DNA of 64,000 nt, taken from positions 1 to 64,000 of the forward strand of contig NZ_MWFK01000005.1 in NCBI RefSeq assembly GCF_002078175.1. The letters run 5' to 3'. Position numbers and translations under genes: made by a program. The notes under the pieces were generated by a model. It made no database searches, was not told the DNA's origin, and saw only the letters and a program-made list of their open reading frames with translations. This DNA is from Streptomyces sp. M41(2017) (lineage in GTDB: Bacteria > Actinomycetota > Actinomycetes > Streptomycetales > Streptomycetaceae). This document shows positions 52,581 to 59,890 of the stretch, one piece after another (position 1 is the stretch's first letter; every line of letters starts with the position of its first letter).

Positions 52581-53908
52581 GACGCGTCCTTCTGGCGGGC
52601 GTTACGGGTGCGGAGCAGATCGGCGTGCGCGCGTCCCGCGGCACGGTTGTATCGGGGCGTGTCGCCCTTCGTCCGTCGGGGCGGATTCGGCTTGTAGCCA
52701 GAGCGGGGTGTTTGGATCGCACGCTGCGCGTTCGTGGTCTTGCTGAGGGTGCTGACGGGGGTGCCGGTGAGGGCGGCTTCGACGCGCTTTTCGGCGGCGC
52801 GGCGGGAGCTGATGGACGTGATGGACTCGCCCGGGTCGGTGCCCTCGATGTTGCGGTAGGCGCGCGGCCACACGGCCGAGTCGTCCGGCTCCTTGCCGAG
52901 CGCGGCGCCGATCTTCACGGCCTCCTTCCAGACCTCCGGAAACTCCCGCTGCCGGGTCTCTCGAAGTTCCGTGCGTGCCTTCTCGGCAGCCTCCCTTGCG
53001 ACCTTCGCGTCGGCGGCGCGCTGCTTAGCTTCGGCGGCCAGACGCGCGGCCTCGGCGCGCTCGGTCTTGCGCTTCGCTCGCCGCTCGCGGCGGGTGAGTG
53101 CTCCGTCGCGCTTCCGGATGCGGCCGTGCTCGTGGAGATCCCACACACCGGGGCCGGCGACCGAGGCGAAGGCAGTCGCGATGGCCGTGGCGGGGTCGAA
53201 GGCGTTAAGGCCGTGCCACAGGTTGATCGCGGCGGCGATGAACGCGAGGAGCCAGGCGATGAGGCGGTAGTGCCAGTGCGGCCGGCGGGCGGCTACCGCG
53301 GCGGCGGCACCCTTGAGGACGACCCAGGCTCCGCCTTCGAGCATGAGCGGTGCGGCCATCAGCCAGAGGGCGTTGGGGTCGTAGAACGCGGCGACCTGTA
53401 CGGGGAGGGCGACGATCGCGCAGACGATGTAGAAGCCGCGGGCGTAGTCGCTCCACTTGTCCTCGGCCTTGGCCTGCTCAGCCTCGCCAGCCTCGGCCGC
53501 GTGCTTCTTCTTCTCGGCGGTCTGCGCCGCTTCCTCGCGAGCCCGGTCGGCGTCCTCCCGTCGCCGGTTGTGTTCGGCGATCCGCGCTTCGGAGGCGGCC
53601 TGTTCTTCGGCTTCCTTCCGCTCGTTGCGGTTGTTGGCGAGGGCGAGCTTCCGTGCTTCCTCGGCGGCCTTGGTGCGGATCGCTTCGGCTTCGGCTTCGG
53701 CGAGAATGCGCGCCTTCTCGACCTCGGCTTCGCTGCGGGCCCGGATCGCTGCGGCCTCGGCGGCAGCAACCAGGTCGACGGCCGGCTCGGCGGTCTCGAC
53801 CGGCTGGGGGCTGCTCTGTTCCTTGTCGGGCTGGGTGATGCGCCAGTCCGCGAACTGCACGGCGCGCGGCCTGGTGCTTCCGTTGGCGATAGACGGGCTG
53901 GCGGTCAT
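52577..53908 (-). CDS. Spd/DUF2637-like membrane protein with coiled coils
   Basis: The 443-residue protein has a Glu/Ala-rich coiled coil (residues 45-150), a membrane core (FYIVCAIVALPVQVAAFYDP, LWLMAAPLMLEGGAWVVLKG, RLIAWLLAFIAAAINLWHGL, then IATAFASVAGPGVWDLHEHG) and a second charged helix and Arg-rich tail. The WHGL...GPxxWDLHEH pattern is the signature I associate with DUF2637/Spd proteins, which help spread conjugative plasmids through the mycelium together with a Tra motor. It overlaps the FtsK-like gene by 4 bases, as expected for such a pair. Confidence 0.78.
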   Translation of the reverse strand: MTASPSIANGSTRPRAVQFADWRITQPDKEQSSPQPVETAEPAVDLVAAAEAAAIRARSEAEVEKARILAEAEAEAIRTKAAEEARKLALANNRNERKEAEEQAASEARIAEHNRRREDADRAREEAAQTAEKKKHAAEAGEAEQAKAEDKWSDYARGFYIVCAIVALPVQVAAFYDPNALWLMAAPLMLEGGAWVVLKGAAAAVAARRPHWHYRLIAWLLAFIAAAINLWHGLNAFDPATAIATAFASVAGPGVWDLHEHGRIRKRDGALTRRERRAKRKTERAEAARLAAEAKQRAADAKVAREAAEKARTELRETRQREFPEVWKEAVKIGAALGKEPDDSAVWPRAYRNIEGTDPGESITSISSRRAAEKRVEAALTGTPVSTLSKTTNAQRAIQTPRSGYKPNPPRRTKGDTPRYNRAAGRAHADLLRTRNARQKDAS

Positions 53909-53929
53909 GAGACTCGGTGTCCTTTCAGG

Positions 53930-54139
53930 TCAGCCGCGAGTGCGGCGGTCGACGAGGGCGGCGGTGATGCCGAAGACGGCGAACAGAACGACGAAACTGC
54001 CTGTCGTCACCAGCGGCTTCGGGAGTCCGGCGAGACTGAGGACGACGGTCGTCGCCATGGAGGCGATCACGGACGGGATGAAGATCGCGGACATCTGGGG
54101 GAGCGGATAGCGGCGCTTGAAGAAGGCGATGATCCGCAT
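53930..54139 (-). CDS. Small membrane protein
   Basis: The 69-residue protein (MRIIAFFKRRYPLPQMSAIF, then IPSVIASMATTVVLSLAGLP and TTGSFVVLFAVFGITAALVD) has two membrane helices. It lies between the Spd-like gene and other small membrane genes, as in the spread region of Streptomyces plasmids. Function unknown. Confidence 0.65.
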   Translation of the reverse strand: MRIIAFFKRRYPLPQMSAIFIPSVIASMATTVVLSLAGLPKPLVTTGSFVVLFAVFGITAALVDRRTRG

Positions 54140-54140
54140 G

Positions 54141-54344
54141 TCACTCCCCCGTCCTGCGTCGGCTGCGGGTGGAGCGCCAGCCGAACGGGCCGGGCAGGTC
54201 CATCGACGTGGTGCGACGGCCGGTGGACGAGATCGTGTGGCGCGGGCCGGATCCGCCGCCCAACGTGACCGACCAGGAACGCCGGTTGATGTTGAGCCGG
54301 ACACCGGGGAAGATCCGGAAGCTCTGGCGGAACGTGATCGGCAT
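54141..54344 (-). CDS. DUF4236-like protein
   Basis: The 67 residues fit DUF4236: MPITFRQSFRIFPGVRLNIN (family: tFRKRixiapGvRlNlsk), then SVTLGGGSGPRHTISSTGRR and the closing TSMDLPGPFGW, akin to the family TGIPGTGLxY end. Found in many bacteria, mainly on mobile DNA; role unknown. The start overlaps the next gene stop region. Confidence 0.75.
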   Translation of the reverse strand: MPITFRQSFRIFPGVRLNINRRSWSVTLGGGSGPRHTISSTGRRTTSMDLPGPFGWRSTRSRRRTGE

Positions 54345-54655
54345 CAGACGCCCGCCGATCCGTGGCTGGTGTGGTCGGTGGCCATGCCTTCCAGAACGGC
54401 AAGCCGCGCTTGGGTGTGGTTGCGGGTCGCCCGGATCTCGACCGCGCAGCCCTCGACGGAACACCGGTACACCTGCGTCGTGACGCCCTTCATGACCGCC
54501 ATCAGCAGCCAGATGCCAGACGACAACATCGACAGGGCCACGGTGACCAGAGTCAGCGCCCCGACATCATGTACCGCCAGGTTCGCTACGGTGACGCCGG
54601 TGGTCACGCTGATCACCGCGCCGCCCGCCACCTCGGCGGGGTTCAGCTTCTTCAT
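54344..54655 (-). CDS. Small membrane protein with cysteine pair
   Basis: 103 residues: two hydrophobic stretches (GGAVISVTTGVTVANLAVHD and LTLVTVALSMLSSGIWLLMA), then YRCSVEGCAVEIRATRNHTQ and a helical end. Probably membrane anchored with a small metal or disulphide site. It belongs to the spread-type membrane gene row. Confidence 0.6.
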   Translation of the reverse strand: MKKLNPAEVAGGAVISVTTGVTVANLAVHDVGALTLVTVALSMLSSGIWLLMAVMKGVTTQVYRCSVEGCAVEIRATRNHTQARLAVLEGMATDHTSHGSAGV

Positions 54656-54666
54656 GGGGACCTCTC

Positions 54667-54963
54667 TCAGATGGGCGCGCTGGTGCGCGCCTTGTGGAAT
54701 TCGCGAATGAACTCGTCGGTCAGGCCGGAGCCGATCGCGGCTCCGACCGGGCCGATGCCGGTCACGGAGGCGGCCCACAACTCCAGCCAAGCCGCCCGGA
54801 ACGCGATGTAGTTGAGGACGGGGCGGGCGGCACGCAGCGGGAACACGACCGCCCCCAGCCCGACCATCACGAGGAGGGCCAGGAGCCGCACCGTCCACCG
54901 GCCCACGAACCGGGCCGCCAGCGTGAGCCGGCCGGGCTTCGCGGTGATCAGATAGGCGTGCAC
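54667..54963 (-). CDS. Small membrane protein
   Basis: The 98-residue protein (LITAKPGRLTLAARFVGRWT, then VRLLALLVMVGLGAVVFPLR and LELWAASVTGIGPVGAAIGS) has two to three hydrophobic segments and a basic N-terminal face. Position in the row of membrane genes behind Spd. Role unknown. Confidence 0.6.
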   Translation of the reverse strand: MHAYLITAKPGRLTLAARFVGRWTVRLLALLVMVGLGAVVFPLRAARPVLNYIAFRAAWLELWAASVTGIGPVGAAIGSGLTDEFIREFHKARTSAPI

Positions 54964-54982
54964 GGGAAGCTCCTCTCGGCGA

Positions 54983-55579
54983 TCAGCGGGTGGCGGGGGT
55001 TCGGACGGCCGCGTCGAGGGCGTCCCACACGCGTGTGCCGGGTCCGAGGTCGGGGTCGATGACCGTCACCTGCCAGGCGTCGGCGATCTCCTTCATGGCG
55101 TCCCGGCTCACCCCGGCCCAGATCTGGCGGAGGATCCGGGGCGGCAGGTAGGCGCCGAACTCGGTGTACGGCTCGCCGTCCCGCGTCGTCGCCGTGTAGC
55201 CCTGGCCCTGCGGAAGCAGCCACGGATGGGCGATCAGCACGATCACGCCGGCCGCCTCACCCGCCTTGCGGATCCGGGACATGAGCAGCTCGTCGGCGAC
55301 CAGACCGGACACGGCCGCCCGCTGCTGCCAGCGCAGACCGTCGAAGCCGACACCGTCGAACCCAGGCTGGGACTGGTCGGTGAGGAACCCGGCCCGGTTC
55401 AGGCGGGCCAGCGTCGGAGCGATCTCGACGGTCTCCTCGGCGGCACCATCCCGGTAGCCGGGCCACATCGACAGCTCGCCGTCCACCCAGCGGGCCATCA
55501 AGTCGGCCAGCTCGGGCAAGGTGCGGGCCCGGCGCCACAGCTTCATGTCGGCTTGGCGCTTACGCCAGTTGGTGAACAT
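54983..55579 (-). CDS. DUF6919-like protein
   Basis: This 198-residue protein has WRRARTLPELADLMARWVDG, ELSMWPGYRDGAAEETVEIA, LARLNRAGFLTDQSQPGFDG and QQRAAVSGLVADELLMSRIR, with WVRI-like end VIDPDLGPGTRVWDAL. From memory this matches DUF6919, found in Streptomyces genomes and plasmids. Function unknown. The start abuts the gene upstream. Confidence 0.7.
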   Translation of the reverse strand: MFTNWRKRQADMKLWRRARTLPELADLMARWVDGELSMWPGYRDGAAEETVEIAPTLARLNRAGFLTDQSQPGFDGVGFDGLRWQQRAAVSGLVADELLMSRIRKAGEAAGVIVLIAHPWLLPQGQGYTATTRDGEPYTEFGAYLPPRILRQIWAGVSRDAMKEIADAWQVTVIDPDLGPGTRVWDALDAAVRTPATR

Positions 55580-55857
55580 CAGGCGGCCTCGGTCCAGGCG
55601 GTGAGCGCGTTCAGCTGGTCGACGAGCCGGGGTCCGAACGGCTGCGCAGCGTCGATCTCCTCGGCCCGGTCGAAGATCGCGGCCAGGGTCGGGGAGTCGT
55701 TCGACCGGTCCGCGGCGATCGCACGAAGCAGGAGCTCGGCGCCCTCGTCGCCGCGGACGGCCTCCCAGGAGTCATCGACCTGGGTGGCGCGGAGGCCAGC
55801 GGAGATCTCCCGGACAGTCGAGGAGACGGTGCGGAGGTCGGCATCGAAAACGAACAT
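55579..55857 (-). CDS. Small acidic helical protein
   Basis: The 92-residue protein (MFVFDADLRTVSSTVREISA, then GAELLLRAIAADRSNDSPTL and RAEEIDAAQPFGPRLVDQLN) is helical and acidic. It is coupled to the DUF6919-like gene. Not recognised. Confidence 0.6.
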   Translation of the reverse strand: MFVFDADLRTVSSTVREISAGLRATQVDDSWEAVRGDEGAELLLRAIAADRSNDSPTLAAIFDRAEEIDAAQPFGPRLVDQLNALTAWTEAA

Positions 55858-55977
55858 GGGGGATCACAGACCCTTTCAAGGTCACAGGAACAGTCGGGGT
55901 AGAGCTGAGGTGGAGAGCCGCGCCGGCGGGTGCCGGGGGGGGAAGGATTTCTCCGCCAGCGCGGCCGTTCAGGGGCC

Positions 55978-56058
55978 CTACTTGGGCAAGGGGGTCTCGC
56001 TTCGCCGGTTGGCTTCGGCGACCTTCTTCGACATCGCGGCGCGCTCGTCGGCGGTCAC
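55978..56058 (-). CDS. 26-residue peptide, possible small gene
   Basis: A GTG overlapping the upstream stop (GTGA at 56055-56058) opens a frame for MTADERAAMSKKVAEANRRS plus six residues, an amphipathic basic helix. Position and overlap support it, but its length makes it doubtful. It is followed by a 120-base gap before the next gene. Confidence 0.3.
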   Translation of the reverse strand: MTADERAAMSKKVAEANRRSETPLPK

Positions 56059-56213
56059 CGTCGGCCTGCCACGACGAGGAATCGGTCCGACTCCAGGTCC
56101 ATGACGACCTCGACAGGCTGACCAGCCTTGCGGAGCTCGGCCGCCTTCTGCTCGGCCGGCCACGAGCCGCGTGGGCCACCGGCGGGGAAGCTGTCCAGGA
56201 TCTCGGCGCCCAT
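56055..56213 (-). CDS. 52-residue hypothetical protein
   Basis: ATG at 56213 overlaps the upstream stop. The product (MGAEILDSFPAGGPRGSWPA, then AAELRKAGQPVEVVMDLESD and RFLVVAGRR) has a helix followed by two strands. Similar short proteins with a RKAGxPVEVVMDLxSDxFLV pattern occur in Streptomyces phages. Function unknown. Confidence 0.6.
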   Translation of the reverse strand: MGAEILDSFPAGGPRGSWPAEQKAAELRKAGQPVEVVMDLESDRFLVVAGRR

Positions 56214-56614
56214 CACGCACCCGCCTTCACGGGCCCGTAGGCGGCTGCGAGTTCGGCCGCCTGAGTGATGAGGTCGAGGACGTCGGCCAGATCCCGGCCG
56301 GGCTTCTCCGCCCAGGCGTCGATCTGCGCGAACGGCGCCTTCAAGTGGACCTGGAGGATCTGCTCCATCAGGTCCCGGCCGACAACCTGCGTATCCTCGT
56401 CGCCGACACCGTTAGCGCGGGCTGCCCGCATAGCTGCGGACAGGTCACGCTCGAAGGTGGGCTCCCAACCGGTCAGCTTCAAAAGATCGGCAGTCGCCGT
56501 CAGGTGTGCGGAGATACTGGCGCCGCTCGGGCGTTCACCGGACACACCGATCCACGTCGCAACCGGGATCCGGAACGACACAGCCTGCGCGGCGAAAGCG
56601 AAGTCAGCCATCAC
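56213..56614 (-). CDS. Hypothetical protein
   Basis: The 133-residue protein (FAAQAVSFRIPVATWIGVSG, then SISAHLTATADLLKLTGWEP and LMEQILQVHLKAPFAQIDAW) has helical parts and resembles DUF6197-type proteins in the TADLLKLTGW stretch, without the cysteines. It is overlapped at both ends. Function unknown. Confidence 0.6.
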   Translation of the reverse strand: MMADFAFAAQAVSFRIPVATWIGVSGERPSGASISAHLTATADLLKLTGWEPTFERDLSAAMRAARANGVGDEDTQVVGRDLMEQILQVHLKAPFAQIDAWAEKPGRDLADVLDLITQAAELAAAYGPVKAGA

Positions 56615-56844
56615 GCACCCACCTTCGGCCGGACGTAGGAGGCCAGGTCGTGCGCCAGGCGGTCCGCGGGAGACATCGCCGCGGTGGGCCTGTCGAGGGC
56701 GACGGCCTCGGCGAGGCTGACCGCGACGACCTCCGTGCCGTTGATGACCGCGGTGTCGCCGACGCCCATGCCGGACACGACCCGCTCGATACGGCGGTGC
56801 TCGGCGATGACGGGGCTGGTGTCGACCTCGATCGCGGCGCCCAT
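56611..56844 (-). CDS. Small hypothetical protein
   Basis: 77 residues (IEVDTSPVIAEHRRIERVVS, then DTAVINGTEVVAVSLAEAVA and LAHDLASYVRPKVGA). Its start overlaps the upstream stop. No motif recognised. Confidence 0.6.
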   Translation of the reverse strand: MGAAIEVDTSPVIAEHRRIERVVSGMGVGDTAVINGTEVVAVSLAEAVALDRPTAAMSPADRLAHDLASYVRPKVGA

Positions 56845-57482
56845 CAGACGGCCTTCACGAGGAACAGCACCCCGGCGTCGGCGAGGATGCCCGCGTTCTC
56901 GGCGAGGTTCTGCTGCGCGTTGCTGATCGCGTAGAACTCCGCAGCCGACAGGCTTGCGGCGGGCTTTGCACTCAGCTCGTCGTAGCGGGCGGCGTTCGTC
57001 TTGTAGCGGGCGACGGCCTTCCGCACGGCCTCCGGGGCGGCGGCGCCGGCCATGGCTGCGCGGACAACGGGCAGGTCCGTGGGGTAGACCGCCGACTCCT
57101 CTTCCAGGTCGGTGGTGACCTGGACGGGGCCGACGCCCTGCACGTTCACGGTGAGGATGAGCTCGATGGCCATCCACGTGGACGAGCCGTCGGAGGTGCT
57201 GCGCTCGACGTGGCGGGCGGTGACGGTGCCGCCGACCCGCTCGAAGATGGCGTTCAGCTCGACCTGCGACCAGACGATGTGGCGGGTCGCGGTCTCGCCG
57301 AGGTCTTCGCGCGGCTGGTAGCTGCCGCGGAAGCCGAGCGCCTTGCCGACCTTGGCGGCCAGCTCGCGCTGCGGGGCGGCCAGGGCGTGCTCGATGCGGT
57401 GCATCGCCTGCACCGCCGCCGGGGGAAGCGGGGAGGTGGGGCGCTGGGCGCCCGCACGGTTCTGTACGATCTGCGTAGCCAC
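56844..57482 (-). CDS. Hypothetical protein heading the leftward operon
   Basis: The 212-residue protein has a helical first third (AAVQAMHRIEHALAAPQREL), a beta-rich middle (SSTWMAIELILTVNVQGVGP) and a helical end (YDELSAKPAASLSAAEFYAI). It is the first gene of the leftward operon that runs to 49 kb, facing the rightward gene at 57696. In the gap of 213 bases there is an inverted GTCAAC/GTTGAC pair. Function unknown. Confidence 0.65.
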   Translation of the reverse strand: MATQIVQNRAGAQRPTSPLPPAAVQAMHRIEHALAAPQRELAAKVGKALGFRGSYQPREDLGETATRHIVWSQVELNAIFERVGGTVTARHVERSTSDGSSTWMAIELILTVNVQGVGPVQVTTDLEEESAVYPTDLPVVRAAMAGAAAPEAVRKAVARYKTNAARYDELSAKPAASLSAAEFYAISNAQQNLAENAGILADAGVLFLVKAV

Positions 57483-57695
57483 AGGGTCTCCTCGTTAGAG
57501 CCTGGTGGTGAGGCCCTGGCCAGGGAGTGGAGTCCCTGAGCTGGGGCCGTTTTCGTTTGTGGGGCGCAGTCGGTGGAGCGACTGCTGACGCTTTGGGCGG
57601 TGGAGCGCCCTCGGCTTCAACACCATACTGAAGATGTTCTGAGGCTGTGTCAACACTCTATTGAGAACTGGCGCGTTGACTTCTACTCTGGCCTC

Positions 57696-58040
57696 ATGAC
57701 AGATGCGTTCACGGAGTCCCTGGAGGCGAAAGTCGCCGAAGTAGCAGCCATAGACGACCTGCTTGCGCGAGGCCTTGCCGCGCTCGAAGCCCGCCAGAAA
57801 CTGGCGTCGAGCGACCAGGACCTCTACGCGATCCAGCAAGCGGCCGTGCAAGGGCTGCGCCCAGGACGCACGTGGGCGGAAGTCGGAGAACTCTTCGGGC
57901 GCAGCTACGCCTGGGCGGAAGCCATCGCCAAGGGGCGGAGTTCGAAGCGGAGCAAGACTGACCATGCCGTCGAGTCAACGCCCCCCGCGGGCGCGGCAGA
58001 AGGACAGCCGACGGACACCGGCACGCCAGATCAGCCGTAG
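57696..58040 (+). CDS. Helical DNA-binding-like hypothetical protein
   Basis: The 114-residue protein has a long helix (ESLEAKVAEVAAIDDLLARG), a basic helical core with ALEARQKLASSDQDLYAIQQ and WAEVGELFGRSYAWAEAIAK, where GRTWAEVGELFGRSYAWA resembles a helix-turn-helix of the kind seen in small actinobacterial regulators. The tail is disordered. It precedes the Nudix pair by 72 bases. A role as regulator is inferred. Confidence 0.6.
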   Translation: MTDAFTESLEAKVAEVAAIDDLLARGLAALEARQKLASSDQDLYAIQQAAVQGLRPGRTWAEVGELFGRSYAWAEAIAKGRSSKRSKTDHAVESTPPAGAAEGQPTDTGTPDQP

Positions 58041-58112
58041 GTAGACACGGGGGCGACACCGCCTAGCCGTCGCCCCGCCAGACCCGAGCGCCACGAGCAC
58101 GGGAGCCAGATA

Positions 58113-58763
58113 GTGGACGTCGCGACCTGGACAGGCCGTACCGCCTGCCTGCTTCAGCAGGCCATGCGGATGACCAACGAGGAGTTCGCCGAACGCCTCG
58201 GCCTGTCCGACCGAACGATCAGCCGATGGCATTCATCGCCCGCGATGACCCACCGGCCTGAAGTCCAGCAGATCTTGGACCTGGCATACGAGAGGGCAGG
58301 TGAGGCGGTGCACCGACGGTTCGCGCTCCTGATGCGACCAGCCGAGCCGGCTGTTGCCCAGCCAGCTGTTGCGGCGCAGGCGCTGCGGGTGGCGATAGCA
58401 GTCGTACTGCGCGGCGACGAGGTTCTCCTCGTGTGCCGCCGCGGGGACGGGGAGCTGCGCTGGCAGTTCCCGGCCGGCATGGTCAAGCCGGGCGCGGCGC
58501 CGGAGTCGGTGGCGGTGCAGGAGACGCACGGCGAGACCGGCGTGCACTGCACGATCCGCGCGCAGCTCGGCGAGCGCATCCACCCGGTGACCGGCGTGGT
58601 CGCCTCCTACTTCCTGGCCGATCACCTGGCCGGTGAGGCGTCGAACCGTGATCCGTTGGAGAACGTCGACGTGGCCTGGGTGCAGCGTTCGGCGTTGACC
58701 CGCTTCATTCCGCAGGACCAGATTTTCCCGCCCATCCTGAACGCCCTGGAGGCTGCTGCGTGA
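58113..58763 (+). CDS. HTH-Nudix fusion with a degenerate Nudix box
   Basis: The 216-residue protein has an N-terminal HTH (LLQQAMRMTNEEFAERLGLS, DRTISRWHSSPAMTHRP) and a Nudix fold from residue 90: ALRVAIAVVLRGDEVLLVCR, WQFPAGMVKPGAAPESVAVQ, ETHGETGVHC. In the box GX5EX7REUXEEXGU the first Glu is Ala, Arg is Gln, the U before EE is Thr and the first of the paired Glu is Gly, so hydrolysis may be weak or lost. It may sense a nucleotide ligand and control transcription. Its stop overlaps the next gene (ATGA). Confidence 0.8.
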   Translation: MDVATWTGRTACLLQQAMRMTNEEFAERLGLSDRTISRWHSSPAMTHRPEVQQILDLAYERAGEAVHRRFALLMRPAEPAVAQPAVAAQALRVAIAVVLRGDEVLLVCRRGDGELRWQFPAGMVKPGAAPESVAVQETHGETGVHCTIRAQLGERIHPVTGVVASYFLADHLAGEASNRDPLENVDVAWVQRSALTRFIPQDQIFPPILNALEAAA

Positions 58764-59173
58764 CGACCGAGACGACGACCGAGAAGCCTCCCGTATCGGT
58801 GGCGATCATCACCGACGGCGGCAAAGTCCTGATGGCGCGCCGCAGGGCCGCGGAGGGCGAGATCTCGTGGGTGTTCCCGGGGGGCGCGATCGAGGCCGGC
58901 GAGTCGCCGGAGCAGGCTGCGGTCCGCGAGGTCGACGAGGAGACCGGGCTGAAGGTCGAGTCGGTCAAGGTGCTCGGCGACCGGGTGCATCCGAAGAGCG
59001 GGGTGCCGATGCACTACGTCGCGGTGCGCCTGGTCGGCGGGGAGGCCCGGGTCGCGGACGATGAGGAGCTCGACGCCGTCGCCTGGATCACGCACGCCGA
59101 GATCGCCGACTACGTGCCCTACGGCCTGTTCGGGCCGGTGCAGGAGTACCTCGACGAGGTCCTGCCGCACTGA
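58760..59173 (+). CDS. Nudix hydrolase with a complete Nudix box
   Basis: The 137-residue protein has VAIITDGGKVLMARRR and the perfect box GGAIEAGESPEQAAVREVDE, ETGLKVES, then HPKSGVPMHYVAVRLVGGEA. It hydrolyses a nucleoside diphosphate linked to another moiety; the substrate is not predictable. Nudix genes are a recurring part of AICE control regions. Translationally coupled to the degenerate HTH-Nudix gene. Confidence 0.88.
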   Translation: MTTETTTEKPPVSVAIITDGGKVLMARRRAAEGEISWVFPGGAIEAGESPEQAAVREVDEETGLKVESVKVLGDRVHPKSGVPMHYVAVRLVGGEARVADDEELDAVAWITHAEIADYVPYGLFGPVQEYLDEVLPH

Positions 59174-59491
59174 TCGAGTTTCAGCCACGTTCCGGCCGGA
59201 TTGTCGCGGGCATCCCGTAGACACTCGCTGCACCCAGCAGCATTCACCGACATGGGGCAGCAGTCAGCGTCATCCAGCGACACCGAAGTGCGGGCCGGTT
59301 ACGTAGACAGCTGCACGAAACCGCAGCTCAGGCCACCTACCGAAAAGCGCACGCTGCACCATCGAGATCCTGCCGACAGAGGTAGGTTCCAGAAACGCGA
59401 ACGGCCCGGTGCGTCAACACCGGGCCGGTTCAACCAGCGGTACCAGCCGCTGATCATCCGTTCACTCACGCCAGCGAGAGAGGGACTATCC
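59174..59491. other. Gap between the Nudix pair and the next gene
   Basis: Beyond the terminator hairpin at 59402-59427, I see a short inverted repeat CAGCGG-TACCAG-CCGCTG (59435-59452) and no gene. The repeat may be part of the promoter of the gene at 59492. Confidence 0.45.
59402..59427 (+). terminator. Terminator of the Nudix operon
   Basis: CGGCCCGGTG and CACCGGGCCG form a perfect ten-pair stem around a CGTCAA loop, located 229 bases after the Nudix stop and before the promoter of the next rightward gene. Confidence 0.65.
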
Positions 59492-59797
59492 ATGAGCGTA
59501 GCGCAAGGCTGCACGCTGCCCCAGACCGAATCCCCGAGCACTGCCGACCTGCTCGACACCCCACTCCCCCAGTTGCTGGCCGACCTGGGCGCCGTGCTGG
59601 TCGAGTCCGGGATCACCGAGTACGGGTTCTCCGGGTACGCGCATCGGGAGGGTGGCCGGCTGCTGTTGGCGATGCGCCGGGGGCAGCCGGCGCTGGAGCG
59701 GGACTGTGTCGCGCGGGCGCTGCTGGGTAACGCGCTGGGGGTTCCGATGCCGGAGCTTCCGGAGCCGTTCCGGGTGTCTGACCTGGCGACGCTGTAG
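59492..59797 (+). CDS. Hypothetical protein of the control region
   Basis: From the ATG at 59492, behind GAGAGAGGGA, it encodes 101 residues: LLDTPLPQLLADLGAVLVES, GITEYGFSGYAHREGGRLLL, then AMRRGQPALERDCVARALLG and PEPFRVSDLATL. Mixed alpha/beta with a compact helix-strand core. No family recognised. It is followed at once by the promoter-operator of the next regulator. Confidence 0.6.
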   Translation: MSVAQGCTLPQTESPSTADLLDTPLPQLLADLGAVLVESGITEYGFSGYAHREGGRLLLAMRRGQPALERDCVARALLGNALGVPMPELPEPFRVSDLATL

Positions 59798-59808
59798 CTC
59801 CTTCCACT

Positions 59809-59852
59809 CTATGCACCCCTGCATTGACAGGAGCTATGCAGGGGTGCATAGT
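59809..59852 (+). promoter_or_regulatory. Promoter framed by a 15-bp perfect inverted repeat
   Basis: CTATGCACCCCTGCA (59809-59823) and TGCAGGGGTGCATAG (59837-59851) are perfect inverted arms, 13 bases apart. A consensus TTGACA (59824-59829) lies in the loop, and 17 bases on a CATAGT -10 (59847-59852) overlaps the right arm. A repressor on both arms would bury the whole promoter of the gene at 59891. Confidence 0.75.
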
Positions 59853-59890
59853 TACCGACGTCGGAGCACCACAGACCAGCAGGGGGCGTC

